Below, in pieces: positions 18,835-27,054 of a stretch of DNA of 64,000 nt; the first letter of the stretch is position 1; each line of letters opens with the position of its first letter. This stretch comes from an uncultured Granulosicoccaceae bacterium (GTDB lineage Bacteria > Pseudomonadota > Gammaproteobacteria > Granulosicoccales > Granulosicoccaceae). The translations under genes and the position numbers were made by a program. Below the pieces are notes generated by a model. The model saw only the letters and a program-made list of their open reading frames with translations. It did no database searches and was not told the origin of the DNA. The stretch is taken from NCBI GenBank assembly GCA_937931165.1, contig CALHCI010000037.1:1-64000 (forward strand), given 5' to 3'.

Positions 18835-19737
18835 TCAGTTTAACAGCTGACCGATTCTGGACCAGCGAATGTTGTCTTTTGATTTAGAGAACCATACCTG
18901 TCTGGCTTTGCCAACGATATCTGACAGCGGCACCTGGCCAAACTTGCGTGAGTCGTTGCTGCGAGATCGATTGTCTCCCAATACAAAAGCATGACCGGGT
19001 TTAACAGTAACCTCGTAGCTATTGTCGTTATCTTCTGCAGTCCATTGTACCTGCCATGATTTGCCATCATAGGTTTCTGTGTCGGGTGCCGCATCGCTAT
19101 TGAGTCGCATGCCGTTAACTGACACATTGTTGCCATCTATAGTTATTGTGTCTCCCGGTAATCCGATGACTCTCTTTACGTAGTGAAGTGTACGATTGTC
19201 CGGGTAGACAAAAATTGCCACATCTCCGCGCTTCACAGCACTCCGGCAATTCGGGCAGTTATAGTTTTTGTTCGCAAAGATAAAGTCCCCCTGCAGCACT
19301 GACGGGTGCATGCTGGCACTGGGAATTTGAAACGGTTCTACCTGGTGTTTGCGTACCCATAGCAGTGTTGCCGGGAGAATAACCGTGGCGCAAATAATAA
19401 ACACCAGTGTGTATACGCCGCTGGTCTGCCATGCTTTAGTTTGAAAGTGTTGGAGTCGGGAAGCGACCCGCCAACCATCGATTATGGCAAATATCCAGAT
19501 ACCGATGGTAAGCGCAGTGGACAGTGCTACAAGCGGCATTGTCAGCGTAGCCGGGAGCAACAGCGCAATAATCATAATCAGTGGAATTGCTGTGATAGAA
19601 AACAACAAAAATATCCAGATCGCTTTGTTGAACTCGCCGTTGTAGAGCTGTCCGAGACCGGGTAACGCGGTGGACATCAGTGCGGCAAACAGCGGCTTGC
19701 GGGGTTTAATTCGGTCCATATCGGGATTGTCTTGCAT
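18835..19737 (-). CDS. lepB: Signal peptidase I
   Basis: Membrane serine protease that removes Sec and Tat signal peptides. The start at 19737 is chosen because AGGAGA lies just upstream; a longer frame to 19776 lacks a ribosome site. Of 300 residues, the N-terminal third has four hydrophobic segments (about 17-125, including PGLGQLYNGEF), more than the two of E. coli LepB. Box B, with catalytic S142, is in QIPSASMHP. Box D, with general-base K188, is in HYVKRVIGLPGDT. Box E is GDNRSRSNDSRKFG near 265-280. A CPNC pair at 161-164 in the periplasmic part could form a small metal or disulfide knuckle. It lies third in the ECF sigma operon, so it may be controlled by that sigma factor. Confidence 0.93.
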   Translation of the reverse strand: MQDNPDMDRIKPRKPLFAALMSTALPGLGQLYNGEFNKAIWIFLLFSITAIPLIMIIALLLPATLTMPLVALSTALTIGIWIFAIIDGWRVASRLQHFQTKAWQTSGVYTLVFIICATVILPATLLWVRKHQVEPFQIPSASMHPSVLQGDFIFANKNYNCPNCRSAVKRGDVAIFVYPDNRTLHYVKRVIGLPGDTITIDGNNVSVNGMRLNSDAAPDTETYDGKSWQVQWTAEDNDNSYEVTVKPGHAFVLGDNRSRSNDSRKFGQVPLSDIVGKARQVWFSKSKDNIRWSRIGQLLN

Positions 19738-19751
19738 AGGGTTCTCCTTGG

Positions 19752-20060
19752 TTAACCTGCGACGGTGGGAATCCACAAGCCGAAGATAAAGCCAACCACT
19801 TGAAACACCCCGAGTGCGGCGCTGGCTGCCAGTGCCAGTGATGGCCAGACAGTTTTTGTGCTCGAGGACGGTGGTCGCGAGTAGTCGTACGGTGTTTGCT
19901 GTGCAATTCGACTTAACACCGTATCGGTAAAGTGATCCGGGGGCTTCGGCATGCCATCGGTCAGTAACTTGTCTAGTTGATCTCTGGGTTGATCTTTGGG
20001 TTGATCTCTGGGTCGATCTTTGGGTGAATCTGATAGTTGATCATTATGATGGTTGGTCAT
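19752..20060 (-). CDS. Small membrane protein, putative anti-sigma partner of the ECF sigma factor
   Basis: A 102-residue protein overlapping the sigma gene by 4 bases (ATGA), so the two are translationally coupled. The N-terminal 30 residues are hydrophilic and repetitive (P-K/R-D-Q units). Residues about 30-55 contain DGMPKPPDHFTDTVLSRI, like the short helix by which anti-sigma factors contact sigma. One membrane segment (LALAASAALGVFQVVGFIFGLW) ends at the C-terminus with almost nothing beyond it. There is no ZAS (HxxxCxxC) zinc motif. The role is inferred from position only; an unrelated membrane protein cannot be excluded. Confidence 0.7.
   Translation of the reverse strand: MTNHHNDQLSDSPKDRPRDQPKDQPRDQLDKLLTDGMPKPPDHFTDTVLSRIAQQTPYDYSRPPSSSTKTVWPSLALAASAALGVFQVVGFIFGLWIPTVAG
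19977..20024 (-). repeat. Four tandem 12-bp repeats within the putative anti-sigma gene
   Basis: Four copies of TTGATCTCTGGG-like units (plus-strand view) at 19977-19988, 19989-20000, 20001-20012 and 20013-20024, differing by one or two bases. Each unit encodes four residues (P-K/R-D-Q/R), so copy-number change alters linker length without a frameshift. Confidence 0.92.
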
Positions 20061-20614
20061 TGTGTGTCATCCAGTTCATCAAAAATGGTTTTAAGTTTAT
20101 TTCTGGCACGCGACAATCGCGTTTTAAATGCGCTGGTGCTGCACTGCAATATGTCGGCGGCTTGCGCAACAGACAGTTCGTCAATGTAAAAAAGCGCAAT
20201 GGCACTTCGGTCGTCAACAGGTAGCTGTTGAATTGCGCTTAATAATGTTTGCTGTGATTGCTGTTGTGACAGCACTTGTTCGGGTTGGTGGCGCACTGCT
20301 GCTTTCAATTCCACTTCATGAAGTGGTACCTGAGCCGGTTTATAGCTTTGCAACTTACTCAATGCGGTATTACGGGCAATGGTAAAAAGCCAGGTGGAAA
20401 CCAGAGCTTTAGCCGGGTTGTAAGAGGCGCGGTATCGCCAGACTTTGAGAAAGACGTCTTGTGCGATATCTTCGGCGTCGGTCTGGGTGAACCCCATTCT
20501 GCCGAGAAAACCGAATAGCGAATGCTGATACTGCTCAACCACAACGCGGAATCGTTGCGGGTCATGCGCTGACAACGCGGAGACAGCATCAGTGTTGGAA
20601 AATTTTGATTCCAT
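20057..20614 (-). CDS. ECF-type RNA polymerase sigma factor (RpoE-like)
   Basis: A 185-residue sigma-70-family factor with only regions 2 and 4. Region 2 has RMGFTQTDAEDIAQDVFLKVWR (about 39-60) and the STWLFTIARNTALSKL segment that binds the -10 element. Region 4 has LPVDDRSAIALFYIDELSVAQAADIL and the helix-turn-helix CSTSAFKTRLSRARNKL (about 158-175). It heads an operon with the putative anti-sigma, lepB and the FrhB-like gene. The start at 20614 has no ribosome site; see the possible leaderless promoter. The inducing signal is not evident, but coupling to lepB suggests envelope or secretion stress. Confidence 0.92.
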   Translation of the reverse strand: MESKFSNTDAVSALSAHDPQRFRVVVEQYQHSLFGFLGRMGFTQTDAEDIAQDVFLKVWRYRASYNPAKALVSTWLFTIARNTALSKLQSYKPAQVPLHEVELKAAVRHQPEQVLSQQQSQQTLLSAIQQLPVDDRSAIALFYIDELSVAQAADILQCSTSAFKTRLSRARNKLKTIFDELDDTQ

Positions 20615-20619
20615 ACTGA

Positions 20620-20648
20620 GTTGTACCGGCCTGATGGAAAAAGGTTAC
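20620..20648 (-). promoter_or_regulatory. Possible ECF-type promoter just upstream of the sigma gene
   Basis: On the minus strand GTAACC (20648-20643) and TACAAC (20625-20620) are separated by 17 bases. GTAACC has the AAC core usual in ECF -35 elements. If used, transcription would start at or next to the ATG at 20614 and give a leaderless message, which would explain the missing ribosome site. Speculative. Confidence 0.25.
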
Positions 20649-20746
20649 AGCGTACTGCGGAAAGGGGGGTGAAATGTTAGGTCAGTCGGAAACTGTCAGT
20701 TAAGTCACTGATCCCTGGCGTTGCGCGAAGGAAGCCTGAAGTATTG

Positions 20747-20774
20747 CAGGCCGCTAACCTCTGCCAGCGGCCTG
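20747..20774 (-). terminator. Hairpin downstream of the clpP-like gene
   Basis: Perfect 9-bp inverted repeat CAGGCCGCT / AGCGGCCTG with a 10-base loop, 15 bases after the clpP-like stop on the minus strand. No T run follows, so it may be a 3'-end stabiliser or a Rho-assisted terminator rather than a classic intrinsic one. Confidence 0.5.
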
Positions 20775-20788
20775 AAGAAAGGTGTTGC

Positions 20789-21355
20789 TTATGCCAGTTC
20801 GGTGCTTTGGTTGATGACGCGGCTCACAATGCCGTACTCGATGGCCTCGTCGGTATCCATCCACTTATCACGCTCGATGTCGAGCTTGACCCGATCAATA
20901 TCGGTGCCGGTACGCGTACTGATAACGTTGGCCAGCCGTTCACGCATTTTAATAATCTGCTCTGCCTGAATGGCGATATCTGATGCACTGCCGCCTGCAC
21001 CGCCACTTGGCTGATGGATCAGGAATCGGGTATTTGGCAGGCAGTAGCGATCTTCCTTTTCTGCAGCAAGAAAGATATGGGTGCCGGCGCTGGCCACGTA
21101 GCCGGTACCAATAACCTGAACCTTCGGAGCGATATATCCAATCACATCGTGAATGCTGTCACCGGCTTCAACGTGGCCACCCTGGCTATTCACAAAAAGC
21201 TGGATCGGGTCAGAGGAATCTTCTGCCATGGCCAGCAGCTGGCTCATTACGCGCTTGGCCATGGTCTGATTTATTTCTTCACAGATGATGACCTTGCGCG
21301 CTTTGAGTAGTTTTTCGGCAACGGTAGGATCATTTTTTGGCTTGTCGTCTGCCAT
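20789..21355 (-). CDS. ClpP-family serine peptidase (ATP-dependent Clp protease proteolytic subunit-like)
   Basis: A 188-residue ClpP homologue. Catalytic Ser is S89 in GYVASAGTHIFLAA, catalytic His is H114 in NTRFLIHQPSGG, and the Asp should lie in the ERDKWMDTDEAIEYG stretch. VNSQGGHVEAGDSI forms the oxyanion-loop region. The start at 21355 is chosen because GGAGA precedes it; the longer frame to 21391 lacks a ribosome site. ClpP chambers degrade proteins fed by ClpX or ClpA, but no clpX, tig or lon is adjacent, so this is probably a second, stand-alone ClpP paralogue rather than the housekeeping one. A hairpin follows the gene. Confidence 0.85.
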   Translation of the reverse strand: MADDKPKNDPTVAEKLLKARKVIICEEINQTMAKRVMSQLLAMAEDSSDPIQLFVNSQGGHVEAGDSIHDVIGYIAPKVQVIGTGYVASAGTHIFLAAEKEDRYCLPNTRFLIHQPSGGAGGSASDIAIQAEQIIKMRERLANVISTRTGTDIDRVKLDIERDKWMDTDEAIEYGIVSRVINQSTELA

Positions 21356-21523
21356 CGGGTTCTCCGGGGTATAAGCAACTGGTTGTAGCAATGGAAAGGT
21401 GGTGCACGTTAAGTGCCTAGTTTATCTCTCTGCCATTCACTATGGTGGTTAAATAGCGGAAATCGAGTGCAATTTGAGTGTCAATTGCATGTCACTTGCG
21501 AGCAGGCCTGGATGTTACCGGTG

Positions 21524-22246
21524 CTATGGCGGTGAATAGTGGCCGAGCTGTGCGAGTCGCATACGCAGGTAGTCGACTTCAATATCAACGGTAACATCAA
21601 TCATAAACTGAAAGACTTCAACTGCGTATTGTTTGTTGAGGTCGTAGTGGCTTGCCAGTGCTTCGGCCAGTTCTATCACTTTTCCTTCTCTGTCCTTACG
21701 GACGATCAGATCAAGCATGCCCTGTCGATCTCCTTTGGTGTCGGCAAAAGCCTCTGGCATTTCTGTTAATTTGGACTCTGCCACCAGCTTGCCAAGATTG
21801 ACTCGCTCCATGATAGCGAGCAATGCCGAAACATCGGCGGTAACCGTTTCTCCGAAAGTGTTTGAATCTTCGCCTTCCGGACACGCTGCTGAAGTCCAGT
21901 TTCGGTAAAACGCGATCAACCGTTCGCCGACGCCGCTTGCCATTTTTTGTACCGGGCTATCGGGCGCTGTGCGATTGATTACGTTGTTAATGCGGCTAAC
22001 ATCGCTGAAGGCGTCCTGGGTTGCAAACGCATAACGGCCCAGCTCGGCGTGACATTGTTCGATTTTGGCCAGCTCATAGTCGAGCAGCGATATGGCGGGA
22101 TCAGTGAGCACCAGTCCCGGCTCGTAGACTTTGTTATTTGCGTGGAAGCGGGTGCGTTTTTTTAAACCAATGACGATCTCGTTGGCGAGTATGTCGAGGC
22201 CCGGTCGAATGGTTTTGTTGAGATCGAGGTCAGGATGTGTGGTCAT
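21524..22246 (-). CDS. Conserved protein, chorismate-mutase-like
   Basis: A 240-residue soluble, helix-rich protein. The start is ATG 22246 (MTTHPDLDLNKT); the open frame extends to 22717 but that extension overlaps the divergent dehydratase gene and looks random. The N-terminal stretch IRPGLDILANEIVIGLKKRTRF resembles the first helix of AroQ-type chorismate mutases, where basic residues bind chorismate. Proteins of this length and composition are, to my recollection, annotated as chorismate mutase in other proteobacteria, but the later segments (DTFGETVTADVSALLAIMERVNLGK, IVRKDREGKVIELAEAL) are not standard AroQ. The function is therefore tentative; a profile search would settle it. It is divergent from the sugar-acid dehydratase gene. 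Confidence 0.6.
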   Translation of the reverse strand: MTTHPDLDLNKTIRPGLDILANEIVIGLKKRTRFHANNKVYEPGLVLTDPAISLLDYELAKIEQCHAELGRYAFATQDAFSDVSRINNVINRTAPDSPVQKMASGVGERLIAFYRNWTSAACPEGEDSNTFGETVTADVSALLAIMERVNLGKLVAESKLTEMPEAFADTKGDRQGMLDLIVRKDREGKVIELAEALASHYDLNKQYAVEVFQFMIDVTVDIEVDYLRMRLAQLGHYSPP

Positions 22247-22369
22247 GGTGCCTACTGGTTTTTTGTTGCCGGTATTTTGCGCCTGCCGCCGTTGCGATGC
22301 CATACCTTGTCTGCTTACAGACCGGACTGATACCCTACAGGACAAAATTAAAAAAACACCGGAGGAATT

Positions 22370-24151
22370 ATGGCCGAAGAAAACAAGCGTTTTAAGCGCC
22401 GCAGTCAGGCCTGGTTTGACAATCCCGGCAACCCGTCCATGACAGCGCTGTACGTCGAGCGCTATCTGAACTACGGATTGACCCGCCAGGAACTGCAATC
22501 GGGTAAGCCTGTCATTGGTATTGCGCAAACCGGCAGTGATCTGTCGCCTTGTAATCGCGCTCATCTGGAAAATGCCAAGCGGGTTCGTGAAGGCATTCGT
22601 GAGGCCGGCGGTATAGCGATTGAATTCCCCGTGCACCCGATCCAGGAAACCTCTCGTCGTCCAACTGCAGCCATTGATAGAAATCTGGCTTATCTTGGAT
22701 TGGTGGAGGTGCTGCATGGCTATCCGATAGATGGGGTCGTGCTGACAACCGGCTGTGACAAAACCACTCCCGCTTGTCTGATGGCTGCCGCCACTGCCAA
22801 TCTGCCTGCGATTGTTTTATCCGGCGGGCCGATGCTGGATGGCTGGTACGACGGTAAACTTGCCGGATCGGGCACCATTGTCTGGGAGTCGCGCCTGAAG
22901 CTTGCGGCAGGTGAAATAGACTATGAGCAGTTCATGGAAATCACGGCGTCGTCTGCTACTTCTCCGGGACACTGCAATACCATGGGTACGGCTTCAACGA
23001 TGAACGCACTGGCAGAGGGGCTGGGTATGTCATTACCGGGTTGTGCGGCAATACCGGCACCTTACAGAGAGCGGTTACAGATCGCCTATGAAACCGGCAA
23101 GCGTATTGTTGAAATGGTTGAAGAAGATCTGACACCGGCAAAAATTATGACGCGCGAGGCGTTTGAAAACACCATCGCACTGAACTCGGCGATTGGTGGT
23201 TCGACTAATGCGCCTGTCCATGTGAATGCGATTGCCAAGTGTATGAATGTGCCACTGACCATTCAGGATTGGGAGACGCATGGTTACGACATTCCTTTAT
23301 TAGTAAACATGCAGCCGGCGGGTGAGTATCTGGGAGAGTCGTTTCATCGCTCGGGTGGAGTGCCCGCGGTACTTGGTGAGTTGCAGCGACACGGTAAGCT
23401 GAAAGAGGCCATGACAGCGAATGGAAAAAGCATTGTCGCTAACACGGCAAACGTGGAATCCAGTGATCACCGGGTGATCAAATCGTACACCGAGCCTATG
23501 CGTGAAAAGGCCGGGTTTCTGGTGATGTCGGGTAATCTGTTTGATTCAGCGGTGCTCAAGTCCAGTGTGATCAGTGATGAATTTGCGCAGCGCTTTTTAA
23601 ATTCTCCGGGTAGCGAAGGGGTGTTTGAAGGCCGGGCAATTGTTTTTGAAGGCTCGGAAGATTATCACGAACGGCTTAATGATCCGTCTTTGAATATTGA
23701 TGCCAGTTGTATTCTGGTGATGCGCGGTGCAGGCCCTGTTGGCTGGCCGGGTTCTGCAGAGGTAGTTAACATGCAGCCACCGGATGCGTTAATTAAAGCC
23801 GGTGTTACCGAGTTACCCTGTATAGGCGATGGCCGCCAGTCGGGTACGTCGGCAAGCCCTTCAATACTGAATGCCTCACCTGAATCTGCTACCGGTGGCG
23901 GGCTGTCACTGCTACAGACTAACGATGTGATTCGTATTGATATGAATAACCGGTCGGTAAACATGCTGGTAGACGGTGATGAATTGAAGCGTCGTGCAGA
24001 GCAAAATACTCCGCCACAGATACCACCTGATCAAACGCCCTGGCAGAACATCTATCGCACAACAGTGGGGCAGTTATCACACGGTGCATGTGTTGAATTG
24101 TCAGAGGCGTTTCATCGGGTCACCGAAGAATTGCCGCGGCATAATCATTAA
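22370..24151 (+). CDS. IlvD/Edd-family sugar-acid (aldonate) dehydratase
   Basis: A 593-residue Fe-S dehydratase. Cluster cysteines are in DLSPCNRAH (about 62), LTTGCDKTTPAC (about 128) and SPGHCNTMGT (about 201). The substrate- and Mg-binding stretches SSATSPGHCNTMGTAST and IGGSTNAPVH are present, as is the C-terminal GDGRQSGTSASPSILNASPE. FPVHPIQETSRRPTAA matches the arabinonate/xylonate/gluconate-type enzymes rather than IlvD of branched-chain synthesis. The likely reaction is loss of water from an aldonate to a 2-keto-3-deoxy acid. The ribosome site GGAGGA lies close before ATG 22370. It is the first of four same-strand genes for sugar-acid use. The exact substrate is unknown. Confidence 0.9.
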   Translation: MAEENKRFKRRSQAWFDNPGNPSMTALYVERYLNYGLTRQELQSGKPVIGIAQTGSDLSPCNRAHLENAKRVREGIREAGGIAIEFPVHPIQETSRRPTAAIDRNLAYLGLVEVLHGYPIDGVVLTTGCDKTTPACLMAAATANLPAIVLSGGPMLDGWYDGKLAGSGTIVWESRLKLAAGEIDYEQFMEITASSATSPGHCNTMGTASTMNALAEGLGMSLPGCAAIPAPYRERLQIAYETGKRIVEMVEEDLTPAKIMTREAFENTIALNSAIGGSTNAPVHVNAIAKCMNVPLTIQDWETHGYDIPLLVNMQPAGEYLGESFHRSGGVPAVLGELQRHGKLKEAMTANGKSIVANTANVESSDHRVIKSYTEPMREKAGFLVMSGNLFDSAVLKSSVISDEFAQRFLNSPGSEGVFEGRAIVFEGSEDYHERLNDPSLNIDASCILVMRGAGPVGWPGSAEVVNMQPPDALIKAGVTELPCIGDGRQSGTSASPSILNASPESATGGGLSLLQTNDVIRIDMNNRSVNMLVDGDELKRRAEQNTPPQIPPDQTPWQNIYRTTVGQLSHGACVELSEAFHRVTEELPRHNH

Positions 24152-24260
24152 CACAGGTTCAGGCACGCCAAATGACGCCGTCTCATTCAAATCTTTGTAA
24201 GAATCGCAACGCGCTGGGTATTTTGCTGGCTATTCTCCAGTTGTGTATTTCGGAACCACT

Positions 24261-25247
24261 ATGAAAATTTTAATCACCGGCGGTGCTGGATTCGTTGGTC
24301 AGCGCATTGCGATGGAGTGCCTGCGCCGCGGCGAACTGGATATCGCAGACAAGTCTATTGAAACGATTGTACTTACCGATAATGCAGACCCGCCATTCTG
24401 GCACGATGGCATACGTGAAGACTCGAGAGTCACCACAAGCTTCGGTGATATTAGTGGCAATCACTATGTTCAGTCACTTTTTAATGATCAGTTTGATGTG
24501 ATCTTCCATCTGGCCTCGATTGTCAGCGGCCATGGCGAGACAGATTTTGACCTTGCGATGCGGGTAAACCTTGATGGTACCCGCTATCTGTTTGAGCAAG
24601 TTCGTGCGCAGGAAAATAATGCCAGAGTGGTGTTTGCAAGTTCTGTTGCGTCGTTTGGTGGAGATGGTATGCCGGACAGCATTGATGACAACACCAAACA
24701 AACTCCGCGCACTACCTATGGCATGACTAAAGTCATTGGAGAATTACTGGTTAACGACTACAGCCGTAAAGGATTCTTTGATGGCCGTAGTGCACGCCTG
24801 CCTACGGTTATTGTCCGACCTGGTAAGCCCAATCTTGCAGCGTCCAGTTTTATCAGCGGATTGTTTCGTGAACCGCTGAATGGTGAGAACGGCGTTATTC
24901 CGGTTGACCCGTCACTGCAGACTCCGGTCCTGGGTTACCGAAGTGTGGCTAATGGCATCATTAAACTTGCCGAGCTTGACCCCGATGTTCTGGGGACGGA
25001 CAGGGCGGTTGGATTGCCTGCTTTTAATGTGTCGGTACAGGAAATGATGGATGCACTCAAACGAGCGGCCGGCAATCGTCACTTGGGTGAACACGTACTG
25101 AAACGGGACGAAGCCATTGCGGCAATCTGTGAGAGCTGGCCTAAACACGCCAACACAAAACGCGGATTGGAAATGGGATTACCGATGGAGAGTTCACTGG
25201 ATGAAATTGTTACTCACTATATTGAAGATTACCTGGATGCCTCATGA
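24261..25247 (+). CDS. NAD-dependent SDR dehydrogenase, D-erythronate dehydrogenase (DenD)-like
   Basis: A 328-residue extended short-chain dehydrogenase. The Rossmann motif TGGAGFVG is at residues 6-13, and FASSVASFGG and the catalytic YGMTK (Tyr-x-x-x-Lys, about 153-157) follow. RLPTVIVRPGKPN is the DenD-group signature that precedes the substrate pocket. DenD oxidises D-erythronate at C2 in tetronate catabolism; relatives also act on other sugar acids. ATG 24261 is preferred over the upstream TTG/GTG frame because the Rossmann strand begins right after it. Its stop overlaps the start of the next gene (ATGA), so the two are coupled. The kinase and isomerase partners of a full tetronate pathway are absent here. 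Confidence 0.85.
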   Translation: MKILITGGAGFVGQRIAMECLRRGELDIADKSIETIVLTDNADPPFWHDGIREDSRVTTSFGDISGNHYVQSLFNDQFDVIFHLASIVSGHGETDFDLAMRVNLDGTRYLFEQVRAQENNARVVFASSVASFGGDGMPDSIDDNTKQTPRTTYGMTKVIGELLVNDYSRKGFFDGRSARLPTVIVRPGKPNLAASSFISGLFREPLNGENGVIPVDPSLQTPVLGYRSVANGIIKLAELDPDVLGTDRAVGLPAFNVSVQEMMDALKRAAGNRHLGEHVLKRDEAIAAICESWPKHANTKRGLEMGLPMESSLDEIVTHYIEDYLDAS

Positions 25248-26803
25248 GTTCGTCTGAAACCGTTATTAGTTTTCACACAAAACCCGATCAGAGTATTGGA
25301 ACGATTCGTTTGTCCGATAAAGACAATGTTGTCGTAGCGCTGCGTGACCTCGCCGCTAAAGAGTCTGTTGATGGTGTGGAGTTAATCGATGATGTGGCCA
25401 GAGGGCACAAGCTTGCGGTTGCAGACATTGCCGCTGGCGACGCGGTCATAAAATACGCACAAACCATCGGGTTTGCTACACGTAAGGTCAGTAAAGGCGA
25501 GCATATCCACACGCATAACATAGAGTTTAGAGGTACGGAGCACAACTATGAGTACAGCACAGACGCTGTACAGCCAACGTTGTTGCCCGAGTCGGAGCAG
25601 GCGCAGTTTATGGGTTATAAACGTGCTGACGGGCAAGTAGGAACGCGTAACTTTATTGCCATACTCTCCAGCGTAAATTGTTCAGCCACTGCAGTGCAAC
25701 ATATCGCCAACACGTTTGATCATAATCTGCTTGGTGATTATCCGAACATAGATGGTGTGGTGGCTTTCTCTCACAGCACTGGCTGCGGGCTTGCCGATAG
25801 CGGGGATGGCTTTGATAATTTGCAGCGAGTGCTGTGGGGATTTGCGCAACATGCAAACGTCGCCGGTGTATTGATGGTTGGTCTTGGCTGCGAGGTGAAC
25901 CAGATATCAAGCCTTGCCGAAAAATACCGCCTGGAGCGCGGTACATTGTTTCGAACCATGAATATTCAGTCGGTCGGCGGACATCAGAAAACCGTGGCCG
26001 CAGGTGTGGCACGTATCAAGGAAATGTTGCCGCTTGCCAACGATGTAAAGCGCGAAGCCTGTCCGGCATCTGCACTTAAGCTGGCGCTGCAATGTGGCGG
26101 GTCTGACGGTTGGTCTGGTATTACGGCGAATCCGGCGCTCGGGTACGCGGCGGATTTACTGGTGCGCAATGGTGGTACTGCGGTGCTGGCCGAGACGCCT
26201 GAAGTTTATGGTGCCGAGCACCTGCTGACACGTCGCGCTGTCGACGAAGCCACCGGGAAAAAACTGATCGACCGGATACTATGGTGGGAGCAATACGTCG
26301 AGCGCAATGGCGGGTCGATGGATAACAATCCGTCCCCCGGCAATAAGCTTGGCGGATTAACCACTATTTTGGAAAAATCACTTGGTGCTGTTGCCAAGGG
26401 TGGTACCACTCGGCTTAACGGAGTTTATCGCTATGCAGAAAAAATAGACAACAACGGTTTTGTGTTTATGGACACGCCCGGCTACGATCCAGCATCAATT
26501 ACCGGTGAAGTCGCCGGCGGTTGTAATCTGGTCGCGTTTACCACCGGCAGGGGATCTACTTATGGTTGCAAGCCGGCACCCAGTATAAAAATCGCCACCA
26601 ATACGACCATGTACGATCGTATGACCGACGATATGGATATTAATGCCGGCCGGATTGTGTCGCACGGCGCGAGTATTCCTGAAGTCGGTGAAGAGATTTT
26701 CAATCTGTTGCTGTCGGTTGCCTCCGGAGAAAAATCTCTAAGCGAACAACATGGCCTCGGTGATCACGAGTTTGTACCGTGGCAGGTCGGGGCTACCATG
26801 TGA
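25244..26803 (+). CDS. UxaA-family altronate/galactarate-type dehydratase
   Basis: A 519-residue full-length member combining the SAF domain (residues about 15-95, with GHKLAVADIAAGDAVIKYAQTIGFAT) and the large D-galactarate dehydratase/altronate hydrolase part. Conserved metal and substrate stretches include GYKRADGQVGTRNF near 125, FSHSTGCG near 170, MVGLGCEVNQ near 210, CGGSDGWSGITANPALG near 280 and TTGRGSTYGCKPAPSIKIATNT near 430. The enzyme removes water from altronate or a related hexonate to give a 2-keto-3-deoxy acid. Coupled to the DenD-like gene upstream and overlapping the DUF3303-like gene downstream, so it lies in one operon. Confidence 0.9.
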   Translation: MSSSETVISFHTKPDQSIGTIRLSDKDNVVVALRDLAAKESVDGVELIDDVARGHKLAVADIAAGDAVIKYAQTIGFATRKVSKGEHIHTHNIEFRGTEHNYEYSTDAVQPTLLPESEQAQFMGYKRADGQVGTRNFIAILSSVNCSATAVQHIANTFDHNLLGDYPNIDGVVAFSHSTGCGLADSGDGFDNLQRVLWGFAQHANVAGVLMVGLGCEVNQISSLAEKYRLERGTLFRTMNIQSVGGHQKTVAAGVARIKEMLPLANDVKREACPASALKLALQCGGSDGWSGITANPALGYAADLLVRNGGTAVLAETPEVYGAEHLLTRRAVDEATGKKLIDRILWWEQYVERNGGSMDNNPSPGNKLGGLTTILEKSLGAVAKGGTTRLNGVYRYAEKIDNNGFVFMDTPGYDPASITGEVAGGCNLVAFTTGRGSTYGCKPAPSIKIATNTTMYDRMTDDMDINAGRIVSHGASIPEVGEEIFNLLLSVASGEKSLSEQHGLGDHEFVPWQVGATM

Positions 26804-27039
26804 AAAAATATATGGTGGTCGAAACATTCAAGGACGGAGCCATCGATGCGATCTATGATCGCCTCGCGACTAATGGACGAATGTTGCCGGAAGGGCTGTA
26901 CTATCTGAACTCATGGGTAAACCGCGAAAATAGCGTCTGTTTTCAGTTAATGGAAACGGATAGTCCGGAATTGTTTGATGACTGGTTTAGCTTCTGGAAC
27001 GAACTGGTTGACTTTGAGCTTTTCCCCATAGATGACTGA
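26800..27039 (+). CDS. Small DUF3303-like protein
   Basis: A 79-residue acidic, ferredoxin-fold-sized protein starting at GTG 26800, which overlaps the stop of the UxaA-like gene (ATGTGA) with GGGG upstream. Key features are KKYMVVETFKDGAIDAIYDR, MLPEGLYYLNSW, CFQLMET and the C-terminal DWFSFWNELVDFELFPI, as in DUF3303 proteins, which resemble antibiotic-biosynthesis-monooxygenase-type dimers. No catalytic role is known. Tight coupling suggests it serves the sugar-acid pathway. An internal ATG at 26812 is a possible alternative start. Confidence 0.75.
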   Translation: MKKYMVVETFKDGAIDAIYDRLATNGRMLPEGLYYLNSWVNRENSVCFQLMETDSPELFDDWFSFWNELVDFELFPIDD

Positions 27040-27054
27040 GTGATGGCTGAGTTT

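Noticed and set aside
22247-22717. N-terminal extension of the chorismate-mutase-like frame
   Set aside because: It overlaps the divergent dehydratase gene and has no family-like sequence.
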